Shown here in pieces: positions 37,280 through 46,859 of a stretch of 64,000 nucleotides of DNA (positions are counted from its first letter, which is position 1; each line of letters begins with the position of its first letter). Both the position numbers and the translations under genes were made by a program. The stretch lies in the NCBI RefSeq assembly GCF_002287075.1, contig NZ_NSKE01000007.1:1-64000 (forward strand). The letters are read 5' to 3'. Under the pieces are notes generated by a model. The model ran no database searches and was not told the DNA's origin. It saw only the letters and a program-made list of their open reading frames with translations. Origin of the DNA: Fodinibius salipaludis. GTDB taxonomy: Bacteria; Bacteroidota; Rhodothermia; Balneolales; Balneolaceae.

Positions 37280-38059
37280 ATGTTTTCCATCAACAAGAAC
37301 ATAGTTATTACTTTTTTTCTGACCCTCATATTATTGCTACCCGGTTTGGTTTCGGCTCAAAATCTCCCCTCTGAGCCCGTGGGGCATGTCAATGATTTTG
37401 CAAAAATGCTGACTTCAGGGGAACGTCAACAGCTGGAACAGAAACTGCGTAACTATCGCGATACCACCACAACCGTCATTTCTGTAGCTATGCTTGACAA
37501 CTTGGGTGGGATTTCAATTGAAGAAGCTGCGACCACCTTATTTAACGAATGGAAGATGTGGGAAGCAAATAAGGATAACGGTGTGCTCATTCTTATCGCC
37601 CGGCAAGAACGAAAAATGCGTATTGAAGTTGGTTATGGACTTGAGGGGGCTATACCGGATGTAATGGCCGGACGTATCGTTCGTGAAATCTTAACTCCCA
37701 GTTTTAAGCAATCCGATTATTACGGTGGATTAGATCGAGCCACTTCGGCTCTCATTCAACTTGCCAGCGGAGAATTTGAGGGAGAATTAGCTGATAATCA
37801 ATCCTCTGATGGCGGCAACACCGCTGATTTTATCATTTTCATGCTCTTCCTATTTTTTGTCTTTTATGCTTCTTCTCGCGGAGGTGGGAAGGGTCGTGGC
37901 AAGGGACGTAAGCGACGTACGCTCGGTCCCGGTGGATTCATATTCCTTGGGGGCGGTGGAGGCGGCTTCGGAGGAGGATCTTCCGGCGGCGGTTTTGGCG
38001 GATTCAGCGGCGGAGGCGGATTCGGCTCCGGCGGCGGGGGTGCCAGCGGCGGCTGGTAA
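37280..38059 (+). CDS. TPM-domain protein with a membrane helix and Gly-rich tail
   Basis: 259 residues: a signal peptide (about 7-26, GLVSAQ), a TPM domain (VNDFAKMLTSGERQQLEQKL, NGVLILIARQERKMRIEVGYGLEGAIPDV, AGRIVREILTP), one transmembrane helix near 180-198, a basic cluster (GKGRGKGRKRR) and a long Gly/Ser-rich tail with Phe (GGGFGGFSGGGGFGSGGGG). The form matches YgcG-like proteins that follow LemA. The repetitive tail is prone to length change. Last gene of the operon. Confidence 0.9.
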   Translation: MFSINKNIVITFFLTLILLLPGLVSAQNLPSEPVGHVNDFAKMLTSGERQQLEQKLRNYRDTTTTVISVAMLDNLGGISIEEAATTLFNEWKMWEANKDNGVLILIARQERKMRIEVGYGLEGAIPDVMAGRIVREILTPSFKQSDYYGGLDRATSALIQLASGEFEGELADNQSSDGGNTADFIIFMLFLFFVFYASSRGGGKGRGKGRKRRTLGPGGFIFLGGGGGGFGGGSSGGGFGGFSGGGGFGSGGGGASGGW

Positions 38060-38117
38060 TAAACTTAAAACCTATAAAGAAATACTCAGCCCTTTAACAG
38101 TACCGGGCATTAATTAT

Positions 38118-39353
38118 TTAAACTGTTGCCGGTTCAACCTCAGGCAAAGCCTGCTTCAGATCAGCGATGATGTCATCAATATTTTCAATGCCTACCGCCA
38201 GGCGAACCAGCCCATCAGTGATACCCGCTTGCAAACGAAGATCTTCGTCCATTACCGAATGCGTCATTGATGCAGGGTGCTGAATAAGCGTATCAGCTGT
38301 CCCTAAGCTCACGGCCAGCGTGCATAGTACAACATTTTCCATCAGCTCAACGCCGGCCTCAAAACCACCTTTAAGCTCGAAACTCAACACCCCACCATAA
38401 CCACTATCAAAAATATCAGAAGCCAACTCATAGTCAGAATGGGATTCTAATCCCGGATAGAATACTTTACTTACTGCTCCATGTTGCTCCAGATATTCAG
38501 CCACTTTAATCGTATTCTCGGCATGGCGCTCCATCCGCAGATTGAAGGTTTTTAGCCCGTTTAGTAGTAACCAGGCTTCAAAAGGGCTCATAACACCACC
38601 TAAATTTTTGCGAAAGGTAGCTAAGTTAAACTCTTCAAAAAGGCTATTTCGACCAATGACAGCCCCACCAATCAGCGTGCCATGTCCATTTAAATATTTT
38701 GTTGCTGAATGCACCACAATATCTGCTCCGTGCTCCATTGGACGTACGTGGTACGGTGTACCAAAAGTATTATCAACAATAAATGTTATATCATATGCTT
38801 CGGCTAAATCAGCAATTGCAGATATATTGGCTACCTCCATTGTCGGGTTGGCAATAGTTTCAGCATAAATGACCTTTACTTCCGGATTCTCCATCAGAAC
38901 TTTATCCAAAACATCGAGGTCATTTAAATCTAAAAAGTGCGTTTTAATACCCAGCTCAGGAGCTTCCTCTTTTAAAAATTGTCCGGTACAACCATAAAGA
39001 GCAGGCTGTGATACCACAGCTCCTTCCTTTGCCATAGCAATTAAAGTAGTGCTTATTGCTGCCATCCCACTACTGAATGCCAGAGCAGAAATATCATCAC
39101 TGTCAGGTAATCCAGAACCTTCCAATCGAGCAAGGATAGCTTCCAATCTATCTACGGTAGGATTTCCCAACCTTGAATACGAATGAGTTGCCCCACCCTC
39201 TTCCTGAGCAAAAAATTTGCGGCCGTCTTCTACAGAATTGAATTGAAATGTCGAAGTCTGGTAAATTGGCATTACATGCGAGCCAAACGGGTCATTCTTC
39301 GGATGATCAGCATGTACCGTTTCACTCTCGAGACTAAATTTTGATTTATCCAT
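38118..39353 (-). CDS. Cys/Met metabolism PLP enzyme, methionine gamma-lyase type
   Basis: About 411 residues from the ATG at 39353, chosen because it overlaps the regulator stop by 8 bp and gives the normal start MDKSKFSLES. Motifs of the gamma-family: YSRLGNPTVDRLE, SGMAAISTTL, LYGCTGQF (active-site Tyr and Cys typical of methionine gamma-lyase), DNTFGTPYHVRPMEHGADIVVHSATKYLNGHG (PLP lysine). It probably cleaves methionine or homocysteine to methanethiol or H2S, 2-oxobutyrate and ammonia. The upstream Lrp/AsnC regulator in the same operon supports amino-acid catabolism. O-acetylhomoserine use is an alternative. Confidence 0.85.
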   Translation of the reverse strand: MDKSKFSLESETVHADHPKNDPFGSHVMPIYQTSTFQFNSVEDGRKFFAQEEGGATHSYSRLGNPTVDRLEAILARLEGSGLPDSDDISALAFSSGMAAISTTLIAMAKEGAVVSQPALYGCTGQFLKEEAPELGIKTHFLDLNDLDVLDKVLMENPEVKVIYAETIANPTMEVANISAIADLAEAYDITFIVDNTFGTPYHVRPMEHGADIVVHSATKYLNGHGTLIGGAVIGRNSLFEEFNLATFRKNLGGVMSPFEAWLLLNGLKTFNLRMERHAENTIKVAEYLEQHGAVSKVFYPGLESHSDYELASDIFDSGYGGVLSFELKGGFEAGVELMENVVLCTLAVSLGTADTLIQHPASMTHSVMDEDLRLQAGITDGLVRLAVGIENIDDIIADLKQALPEVEPATV

Positions 39354-39834
39354 GATCTTCGTCCTCATCTATGGGCAAGTGATGATTTTCTTTTTTAGTA
39401 GATAATACAATGTTGCTGTAAATACGCTCAATTCCCGGGAGTCGGGTTAATTTATCGTGCATAAAATTTTCATAATCAGACATATCCTTTACTACGATTT
39501 TCAGCAAAAAGTCAGAATCACCGGTTATATGATAACACGCCTGTATTTCTGGCATCCCGTCAATGCGTTCACAAACTTCGTCTAAGGTATGCATCTGATG
39601 GACTGCCAGACGCAATGAACAAAACACAACCAAATTTTTTCCGATTGCTTCTTCATCCACACGAGCACTATATCCTTTGATAATACCATCCCGCTCCAAC
39701 CGCTTAACACGCTCTAACGTAGGGGTTGTTGTTAGTCCCACCTTTTCAGCCAATTTATTGTTGGGGATACGACCATCTTGCTGAAGAATGGTTAAAATCT
39801 TTCTATCAGTATCATCTAAATTATATTCAGGCAT
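39346..39834 (-). CDS. Lrp/AsnC-family transcriptional regulator
   Basis: 162 residues: an N-terminal winged HTH (LDDTDRKILTILQQDGRIPNNKLAEKVGLTTTPTLERVKRLERDGIIKGY) and the C-terminal RAM/ACT ligand-binding domain (ACYHITGDSDFLLKIVVKDMSDYENFM). It overlaps the lyase gene by 8 bp and probably senses an amino acid such as methionine to control it. The C-terminal tail is acidic (PIDEDEDHG). Confidence 0.93.
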   Translation of the reverse strand: MPEYNLDDTDRKILTILQQDGRIPNNKLAEKVGLTTTPTLERVKRLERDGIIKGYSARVDEEAIGKNLVVFCSLRLAVHQMHTLDEVCERIDGMPEIQACYHITGDSDFLLKIVVKDMSDYENFMHDKLTRLPGIERIYSNIVLSTKKENHHLPIDEDEDHG

Positions 39835-39953
39835 ATCATAATAAACTATACTATAACCCTTTAATAGGATTATAAACCTTATTTTACATTATCCATAGAC
39901 TAATTAACTACAAATTCCCAATTTAATCAATATAAATTACTGCAATAAAAAAA

Positions 39954-39978
39954 CCCGTCAACCCAAAGGGTTAACGGG
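39954..39978 (-). terminator. Terminator of the fadE operon
   Basis: Stem CCCGTcAACCC/GGGTTaACGGG with loop AAA, followed on the minus strand by seven T, 34 bp past the fadE stop. Confidence 0.88.
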
Positions 39979-40011
39979 GCTCGTTACGCTCAAGCGAAAG
40001 GGTTACGACAG

Positions 40012-42513
40012 CTACCCGGCTATATTTTCAGCCTCGGCACTGTCTTTAAGTTTGGGAGTTGAAGGCGTCAGGTTTTCATATTCCTCGAGCGTGAATTCGT
40101 CAACCTGCACCATATCTATTCGTGCATCTTCAGCCTTGCGCAGCAATTCTGCTTCATCCTTATCAATGATACCTTTTTCTACAGCCTGATCAATGACAAA
40201 GCGTACCTGCGTTTTAGGTAGCTCTTTTTTCTTTGTCGCTTTGTAGATCTTCTTGTACACCGGAGCCGCTTCCTCAGAAAGTTTAAACGCATGTTCATAC
40301 CGTCCAAGGGCTTCCTCTTTATCTTCGGGAAGATAAATTCCGTCTGTAATACGATCACGCTGTTCACTGCGCTGCTGCATTGCCTGGGCTACTTTATGAC
40401 CTAACTTATCGGAGGGCATACTGCTGATACGATTCATTCGCGACCACAGAGCGATAGGACCACGGAACAGCCAACTGAGTCCCGGCACTTTGATTTCACG
40501 ATAAATGGCATCAAAGGCTTCCTGGATCTGAGCAAATGCGTAGTCCATAGACCATTCAAAAAAGATACGATCTTCTTCGCGCTGTCCCTCGGCATCGTAT
40601 CGACGCAATGTTGCTGTAGCCAAGTACATCCAGCTCAGGATATCAGCAAAACGACCGGAAATTTTCTCTTTTATTTTGAGACCACCGCCATACGATCCAA
40701 GTACAACATCCGCCAGGAAGGCAAATGAGGCAGAGGTCCAAGATAGCTTTTTATAATATTTTTTGGCCGGTCCGCCAACGGGTGCAGAAGCAATTTTTCC
40801 ACGTGTCAGACTCATCAGCATAGAACGGGACATGTTTTGTACGACGTGACCGATATGCTTCCAGAACACATCATCAAAATCTTTTACGTCGCCGCGAGTT
40901 AATGCCTCAATTTCATCAAATGCGTAGGGATGACAACGAATGGCTCCCTGCCCAAAGATCATTAGACTTCGAGTCAAGATGTTCGCTCCTTCAACCGTAA
41001 TGGCGATAGGAAGTGAAGTATATCCGTGTGCAAAAATATTACGTGGCCCGCGAGAAATTCCGGCACCTCCCTGAATATCCATTGCATCATTAATAATCTG
41101 GCGCCCCAACTCTGTAAAGTTGTATTTGGCTATAGCCGTTACCACCGAAGGCTTTTCTCCAATATCTAATCCTGCACAAGTATAACGTCGTGCAGCATCC
41201 ATCAGGTAAGTAAATCCTCCGATACGGGCCATGGGCTCTTCAATACCTTCAAATTTACCAATGTTGATGCCAAACTGTTTGCGGACAGCGGTATAGGCTC
41301 CAAGTGCTCGAGTAGCCACTTTAGCCCCCCCCGTACTTTGAGCGGGAAGAGAAATACCGCGTCCCACGCCAAGTGATTCCATCAACATGCGCCAGCCATT
41401 ACCGGCTTGCTCCGGTCCGCCAATAATTTGATTAACGGATACAACGGCATCTTCTCCGTCAATAGGGCAATTATAGAACGGAACACCCAACGGGTCATGA
41501 CGGCGTCCGAGTTTAATCCCATCGGTATCACTGGGGATCAGCGCACAGGTAATGCCTGGATACTCCCCTTTCCCAAGGTGATTCTCCGGGTCGCGCAGTT
41601 TGAAAGCAAGCCCTATCAGCGTTGAGATAGCAGCAAGAGTAATATATCGCTTCGTAAAGTTCAGACGTATATAAAGCTCTCCGTCATCCCCTTTAAATAC
41701 CTCACCCTCAGCCGTCATTGCCCCGGCATCGGATCCCGCTGTTGGCTCGGTCAGAGCAAAACAGGGCATCTCTTCACCTGTCGCCAAATTCGGCAAATAC
41801 TGATCCTTTTGCTCATCGGTTCCATAGTGCATCAACAGTTCTGCCGGCCCCAATGAGTTGGGTACCATCACCGTTGTTGCCAGTGGGCCGCATCTGGAGG
41901 CCAATTTAGTAACAATGGCGCTATGTGCTGAAGCCGAAAATTCGAGTCCGCCATATTCTTCGGGAATAATCAATCCAAAAAACTTATGTTCGCGCATAAA
42001 CTCCCAAACTTCGTCTGTAAATCCTTTACGGACAAACACATCCCAATCATCAACCATCGAACAGAGCTCCTCAACGGGTCCATCTAAAAAGGCCTGCTCA
42101 TCTTCCGTTAAATCGGGATAGGATTCATTTGCCAGTCGTTTCAAGTTGGGTTTGCCGGAAAATAGCTCGGCGTCAACCCACACATTACCGGCCTCAATAG
42201 CGGTGCGTTCGGTCTCGGAGATTTGGGGAAGAAAGTTCATTGCATCCAACAGCTTCATCAACGGAGCCGTAAGAAGGGTGCGCCGAATGGGTTTGATATT
42301 GAATACAACCACCAATGCTGCAAAAACTGCAAATAACCAAGTAGGCGCCGAAAATCCCCATAAGGCTACAAATCCGGCTATAGCCCACACCCAGAGTGGG
42401 GTACCCCAAAAAGCCAACAGGGCAGCTACCAATACCATGCTCACAATTACTGCCCAGAGCGGATACTGGAATAAAAATCCTAAAGTTTCATTTAAAAATT
42501 CCATAACAGTCAC
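40012..42513 (-). CDS. fadE: Acyl-CoA dehydrogenase, FadE type
   Basis: 833 residues, close in length to E. coli FadE (814). Two or three membrane helices occupy the first ~85 residues. The acyl-CoA dehydrogenase core follows (EEYGGLEFSASAHSAIV, FALTEPTAGSDAGAM, GGAGISRGPRNIF), then the DUF1974-type C-terminal half. It oxidises long-chain acyl-CoA in the first beta-oxidation step, probably at the membrane. Directly preceded by a TetR regulator gene, forming a fatty-acid operon; 18 bp separate them. Confidence 0.93.
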   Translation of the reverse strand: MTVMEFLNETLGFLFQYPLWAVIVSMVLVAALLAFWGTPLWVWAIAGFVALWGFSAPTWLFAVFAALVVVFNIKPIRRTLLTAPLMKLLDAMNFLPQISETERTAIEAGNVWVDAELFSGKPNLKRLANESYPDLTEDEQAFLDGPVEELCSMVDDWDVFVRKGFTDEVWEFMREHKFFGLIIPEEYGGLEFSASAHSAIVTKLASRCGPLATTVMVPNSLGPAELLMHYGTDEQKDQYLPNLATGEEMPCFALTEPTAGSDAGAMTAEGEVFKGDDGELYIRLNFTKRYITLAAISTLIGLAFKLRDPENHLGKGEYPGITCALIPSDTDGIKLGRRHDPLGVPFYNCPIDGEDAVVSVNQIIGGPEQAGNGWRMLMESLGVGRGISLPAQSTGGAKVATRALGAYTAVRKQFGINIGKFEGIEEPMARIGGFTYLMDAARRYTCAGLDIGEKPSVVTAIAKYNFTELGRQIINDAMDIQGGAGISRGPRNIFAHGYTSLPIAITVEGANILTRSLMIFGQGAIRCHPYAFDEIEALTRGDVKDFDDVFWKHIGHVVQNMSRSMLMSLTRGKIASAPVGGPAKKYYKKLSWTSASFAFLADVVLGSYGGGLKIKEKISGRFADILSWMYLATATLRRYDAEGQREEDRIFFEWSMDYAFAQIQEAFDAIYREIKVPGLSWLFRGPIALWSRMNRISSMPSDKLGHKVAQAMQQRSEQRDRITDGIYLPEDKEEALGRYEHAFKLSEEAAPVYKKIYKATKKKELPKTQVRFVIDQAVEKGIIDKDEAELLRKAEDARIDMVQVDEFTLEEYENLTPSTPKLKDSAEAENIAG

Positions 42514-42531
42514 CTATAAATTAAATCGTAC

Positions 42532-43149
42532 TTACTTGTTATTTGTTTGTAAAGCCGTTCTTATTTTATACCCGTCAATAATATGTTCAATAGCTTCATC
42601 TATAAATTCTTGTCGGTTAATACGGGTATCTAATCGCTTTGATAAAACTACCGACATTACACCGTGCAATTGTGCCCAAAATGTATATGCCGCCATCCGA
42701 GGCTTTTCCTCTGCAATAAGTCCGCCATCAGCCCCTTCCTGTAATACATTACTTACAATTTCGTAACCTTTGCGAGCCTTCCTAAACTTTTCTTTGGGAT
42801 ACCGGGTCATCTCATCTGAACTCGTTAGGTGAATGATCTGATATTCCCGCTGGTATTTAAGCGCAAATCGAACATATTCATATGCCAGCGCCTCGAGCTT
42901 TGCGATTGGACTATCGGCTTCAGATACTACTTGCTGCAGCTGATTATTTAATCGTTCGATAGCCTGCTCCATCAACGTATGTACCAAATCGTCTTTATTC
43001 TCAAAATGCAGATATATGCTGGTAGCACTCACGTCTATTTCACCAGCAATTTTTCGCAGGGAGAAATTGCGATATCCCTCCGAAAGAAGTACTCGACGAG
43101 CGGCATCAATAATTTGCTCTTTTAGATTTAATTCCTTGGTTTTACTCAT
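42532..43149 (-). CDS. TetR-family regulator
   Basis: 205 residues with the TetR HTH at the N-terminus (KEQIIDAARRVLLSEGYRNFSLRKIAGEIDVSATSIYLHFENKDDLVHTLM) and an all-helical ligand domain with FWAQLHGVMSVVLSKRL. It precedes fadE in the same operon, so it is likely a repressor of beta-oxidation genes that responds to acyl-CoA. The operator was not located. The ligand is inferred only from context. Confidence 0.9.
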   Translation of the reverse strand: MSKTKELNLKEQIIDAARRVLLSEGYRNFSLRKIAGEIDVSATSIYLHFENKDDLVHTLMEQAIERLNNQLQQVVSEADSPIAKLEALAYEYVRFALKYQREYQIIHLTSSDEMTRYPKEKFRKARKGYEIVSNVLQEGADGGLIAEEKPRMAAYTFWAQLHGVMSVVLSKRLDTRINRQEFIDEAIEHIIDGYKIRTALQTNNK

Positions 43150-43283
43150 ATACGCAAAGGTTAACAGTGTTAACTTTTTTAATTAAACATTTCTTTAGCG
43201 ATAAAGCAATACTATTAAGAACTAATTTTGGGAATAAATCAGTTCTTAGTCAAGTAACCGAATAGAAGAAAATGCTTAAAATA

Positions 43284-43319
43284 AATAAGCCGTGCACCGG
43301 TTAAGGTGCACGGCTTATT
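43284..43319 (-). terminator. Strong terminator-like hairpin after the Ig-domain lipoprotein
   Basis: Perfect 15-bp stem AATAAGCCGTGCACC/GGTGCACGGCTTATT with a 6-nt loop, 20 bp past the stop. The outer arm supplies a modest T-rich tail. Confidence 0.85.
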
Positions 43320-43338
43320 AAATTATATCAGTTACCTG

Positions 43339-45345
43339 TTAATTGTATTGTTCTTGATTACCGTTATTAGCAGTATTGATCGTATTACCGGCAAGATCAC
43401 TGACATCGTTAACTTGAATATACTCTGGACCTCCAGAATTATCCAAGTTATTTTCATCAGCAACAGTAATCTTCACTTCAGTACCAGAATTATATTCTGT
43501 TACTTCAAAGCTTTCTATCGTGATACTTGTTATTTCATCCCCATTATCATCTACAAATATATAATTATCAGGATTTGTAGATTCTTCCTTAGTCATTAAT
43601 TCAGAGAAGTTAACTTCAACCTCTCCAGTAGATTCAGTAGTATTATTAATGGATGCACTGTTAATAACCGGCTGTTTAACATCTTCAAAGGTAACCGGAT
43701 CACTAAAGTCGCCTTGTACCAAATTTGTACTTACAGCGCGTATCTTAATGTCTACGCTTAAGGCACCATCGTTTACATCCGTTACCTTGATATTATTGAA
43801 CTGTGGATCATCACTAACGTTAATACCAACAGCATCATAGGTTTGAGTGACTTCTCTATTGAGTATAGACAGGGCGTCTTTATCTAAGGTCTCATAGTGT
43901 TCGTATGGCCCTCCATTCTTACTAATAAAGACTTCATACTCCTTAACTTCTGCCGGACTATTATCAATATCCCAAGTTACCTCAGCTGATCCGCTACTCC
44001 AATCAACTGTGTCATTAGCTACCTGGGTAAAACTCAATGATGGAGTATGAGGTTTATTTTGATTATCACCAGTTGTGAATTCGAGTTCCTCAGCTTCAAA
44101 CTTGTCATAATCAGAAGCGTTATAGCTCAAGTCATTACCATATTCGTCAACGAAGTTACCATCTTCATTCGCAATAGGACCACTAGACAACGGACCACCA
44201 ACATTACTACCATCACTATTGTTGTCAAATGCAGCTCTGGACCGAAGTCGATATTCATTTGCATCAACCAAGTTTTCAGGAGTAATCGTTAGCTCCGTGC
44301 GATCATCATTCCAAGATACGTCAAATTCAATGTCTCCCGGTGATTTTTTAGGTCCGTAATCTTCGAAATAAATCGCATCTTTAAAGGTACCATTACCAAA
44401 ACCCTGACTAGCATCGGTCCAAGAATTTTCAGCAACCGGACGATTAAAAGTGTACGTAAAAGAAGTATCCGTACCTACATCAGAACCGGGTTCGGGTGTA
44501 ATATTAGTAATATAAAATGCTCCCGTACGATCCTCCTCAAATGCAGATACAACACCTAAATCCATAGATGGACTTTCTTCACCGGACGGTGTAGTATGAT
44601 AACCCGTTTCATGATCTATTACATTTGCGGGATCACTCTCATCAATGAACCTAAACTTAATTTGAGCATCCTCTTCTACTCCTTCAAAGGTAAAGCTGCC
44701 ATCATTTCCGGTTTCTCCCGTGGCAACGAGCATCTCTGTTTGTGTACTGTTATCACCATTTATTACGGGATTAAACTGTTGATACAACTCAACGGTAGCA
44801 CCAGAAATAACTTTATCAGAATTTGTATGAGCCTTACCTGTAACAGTCACTGCCTGTTCACTCAGTGGTATACGGATATTAGAAACCATATCGGTAGCTA
44901 CAGCGCCATTGTCGCCTCCTGTAGACTCAAACACAACGTCTATTTCTGCCAGATAACTGTCTCTATAATTATCCAGCGAAGAAGCATCCAACCTTAACAT
45001 ATAAGGGTTGCTTTTATCTCCTCCATTTGTTGTCGCATTTTCAGTTACCGGCACATCACGAAATGTAAAGCTACCGTCAGAACTTGTAGAACCTAAAAAT
45101 GTTTGGCTTCCTTCGTCAGTGCTATCTTCATAGACAAGCGTTACGCCTATACCCGAAAGGGGATCACCGGTAGCTTTGTCTACGACAACACCTTGCACAG
45201 TGCCTTTGGCATTTTCAAGTTGCTCTTGTGGACTTACCGGGCTATCGTCACCACAAGAGGTGATAAGAACTCCGAACATTAATGGAATAGCCAACAGCCA
45301 ACTTAGCTTTTTAAAATTATAGTATATAGAATTGTTATTAGACAT
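43339..45345 (-). CDS. Large Ig-like lipoprotein with carboxypeptidase-regulatory-like domains
   Basis: 668 residues with a lipobox GVLITSC (Cys31). Domains in order: a carboxypeptidase-regulatory-like fold (GTVQGVVVDKATGDPLSGIGVTL, about 48-150), a second such fold (VTVTGKAHTNSDKVISGATVEL), a SbsA/Big_5 Ig-like domain (ITPEPGSDVGTDTSFTYTFNRPV), fibronectin-like parts and a final Ig-like domain (VNFSELMTKEESTNPDNYIF). Very acidic. No enzymatic motif. Probably a surface protein. It is flanked by trmB upstream and a strong hairpin downstream and stands alone. Confidence 0.8.
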   Translation of the reverse strand: MSNNNSIYYNFKKLSWLLAIPLMFGVLITSCGDDSPVSPQEQLENAKGTVQGVVVDKATGDPLSGIGVTLVYEDSTDEGSQTFLGSTSSDGSFTFRDVPVTENATTNGGDKSNPYMLRLDASSLDNYRDSYLAEIDVVFESTGGDNGAVATDMVSNIRIPLSEQAVTVTGKAHTNSDKVISGATVELYQQFNPVINGDNSTQTEMLVATGETGNDGSFTFEGVEEDAQIKFRFIDESDPANVIDHETGYHTTPSGEESPSMDLGVVSAFEEDRTGAFYITNITPEPGSDVGTDTSFTYTFNRPVAENSWTDASQGFGNGTFKDAIYFEDYGPKKSPGDIEFDVSWNDDRTELTITPENLVDANEYRLRSRAAFDNNSDGSNVGGPLSSGPIANEDGNFVDEYGNDLSYNASDYDKFEAEELEFTTGDNQNKPHTPSLSFTQVANDTVDWSSGSAEVTWDIDNSPAEVKEYEVFISKNGGPYEHYETLDKDALSILNREVTQTYDAVGINVSDDPQFNNIKVTDVNDGALSVDIKIRAVSTNLVQGDFSDPVTFEDVKQPVINSASINNTTESTGEVEVNFSELMTKEESTNPDNYIFVDDNGDEITSITIESFEVTEYNSGTEVKITVADENNLDNSGGPEYIQVNDVSDLAGNTINTANNGNQEQYN

Positions 45346-45462
45346 AGTAATAGCCTCTCTAGTTAAATTTATCTCTGTTGATATTAATTTATTATGCCAA
45401 CGTCTGCGCGCAAATCATAAAAAATCATCAGGGATCAATGCAAATTACAACTCAAAATGAGT

Positions 45463-46155
45463 TTACTTTACATCCCAGGTTATGGGTGCAACAGGAAGCG
45501 AAAACTTGATCAATGATATCGTTCGTCCTTTTTCAAGGTGACGTCTTTCGAAATGAGTTTGGATAGTAAGCAACTCGTCATCGGGGCGCTCTTGGTAAAT
45601 TTCTTCAACCACATCATGAACCTCACATCCCGACTGCCTTACAGATTCTTTTGTAAACGTAAAGAGTTCATTACTGTCTGTCTTAAAACGTATAGCCCCT
45701 CCCTTTTTTAAAACACGCTGGTAAATCTTTAGAAACTTCGGGCCCGACAATCTTTTATTACGATCAGAGTAAAGGGGATATGGATCCGGAAAAGTAATCC
45801 AAATATCATCAACCTCATCAGGTCCGAAATATTCATCCAAATGATCAATATATATTCGCAAAAACCGCACATTATCCAACCCCTCTTCCAGCGCTTGGTT
45901 TGCTCCCTTCCAGATTCGGTGCCCCTTAATATCAACTCCAACAAAGTTTTTATTGGGATTTCGTCGGGCCAATTCCAATGTGTAAGTCCCTTTACCACAG
46001 GCCAGTTCTAAGACCATCGGATTATCATTCTCAAATATATCGGAATGCCAGCGCCCCTTTGGTTTTTGGGATTTCTCATTCTGAAAGTCGGTAAGTTCCA
46101 GTGTATTCGGAAATTCCGTAACCTCTTTAAACTTTTTCAGCTTTCCTTTGCTCAT
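45463..46155 (-). CDS. trmB: tRNA (guanine-N7-)-methyltransferase
   Basis: 230 residues. The SAM-binding motif LELACGKGTYTLELARRNP (about 50-68) with the VGVDIKGHRI strand, and the TrmB signature WITFPDPYPL, are present. The KRHxxxR-type region reads RNKRLSGPKFLKIYQ. It forms m7G46 in tRNA. Slightly longer C-terminus than E. coli TrmB. It is followed by the lipoprotein gene after 117 bp. Confidence 0.94.
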   Translation of the reverse strand: MSKGKLKKFKEVTEFPNTLELTDFQNEKSQKPKGRWHSDIFENDNPMVLELACGKGTYTLELARRNPNKNFVGVDIKGHRIWKGANQALEEGLDNVRFLRIYIDHLDEYFGPDEVDDIWITFPDPYPLYSDRNKRLSGPKFLKIYQRVLKKGGAIRFKTDSNELFTFTKESVRQSGCEVHDVVEEIYQERPDDELLTIQTHFERRHLEKGRTISLIKFSLPVAPITWDVK

Positions 46156-46191
46156 CCTAAATATCGAAATGATCTTATTAGAAACACATTA

Positions 46192-46851
46192 TCACGGTGC
46201 CAGCCTAAAGATATTCCATTCAGCGTTTGATTTTTCATAACAAATGCGGTCGTGCATACGGCCTTTTCGTCCCTGCCAAAATTCTATTCGGTGTGCACGT
46301 AACAGAAATCCCCCCCAAAAGTCAGGCAACGGAATTTCCTCATTTTTAAATTTTTGTTTAATCTTACGAAACCGTTTTTCCAGTTCTTCTCTGGAGCTAA
46401 CTTGATCACTCTGCTTTGATGCCCAGGCTCCCAATCTACTCTCTCTGGGTCGCTGCTTAAAATAAGCTTCTGATGTTAATCGGCTTAACCTCTCAACCTC
46501 TCCTTCTATGCGAACTTGCCTTTCCAAGGGAGCCCAGTAAAAGCATAAAGCTGCGTGGGGATTTTCATTTAATTCTCTCCCTTTCCTACTTTCGTAATTA
46601 GTATAGAAACGAAATCCGGCTTCATCTACACCTTTAAGCAACACAATGCGAGACGATGGTTTTCCCTGCTTTGTGGCTGTAGAAAGGTTCATGGCATTAA
46701 CATCCAGAAGATCGGCGGAATAGGCTTGCTCAAACCATTCGCTGAACTGATCAATGGGATTCTTGCAAACCTCCGACTCCGCCAATGCCTGCTGGGAATA
46801 TTCGCGCCGTAACTCTGCTATGCTTTTTGTAGATCGGTTATCTTCAGACAT
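46192..46851 (-). CDS. pdxH: Pyridoxamine 5'-phosphate oxidase
   Basis: 219 residues. FMN-binding signatures: PSSRIVLLKGVDEAGFRFYTNYESRKG, CFYWAPLERQVRIEG, ASKQSDQVSSREEL, and the C-terminal FWQGRKGRMHDRICYE. It oxidises pyridoxamine or pyridoxine phosphate to PLP, needed by the many PLP enzymes of this region. It starts 8 bp after the redoxin gene, so the two are co-transcribed. Confidence 0.94.
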   Translation of the reverse strand: MSEDNRSTKSIAELRREYSQQALAESEVCKNPIDQFSEWFEQAYSADLLDVNAMNLSTATKQGKPSSRIVLLKGVDEAGFRFYTNYESRKGRELNENPHAALCFYWAPLERQVRIEGEVERLSRLTSEAYFKQRPRESRLGAWASKQSDQVSSREELEKRFRKIKQKFKNEEIPLPDFWGGFLLRAHRIEFWQGRKGRMHDRICYEKSNAEWNIFRLAP

Positions 46852-46859
46852 TTCAGATA

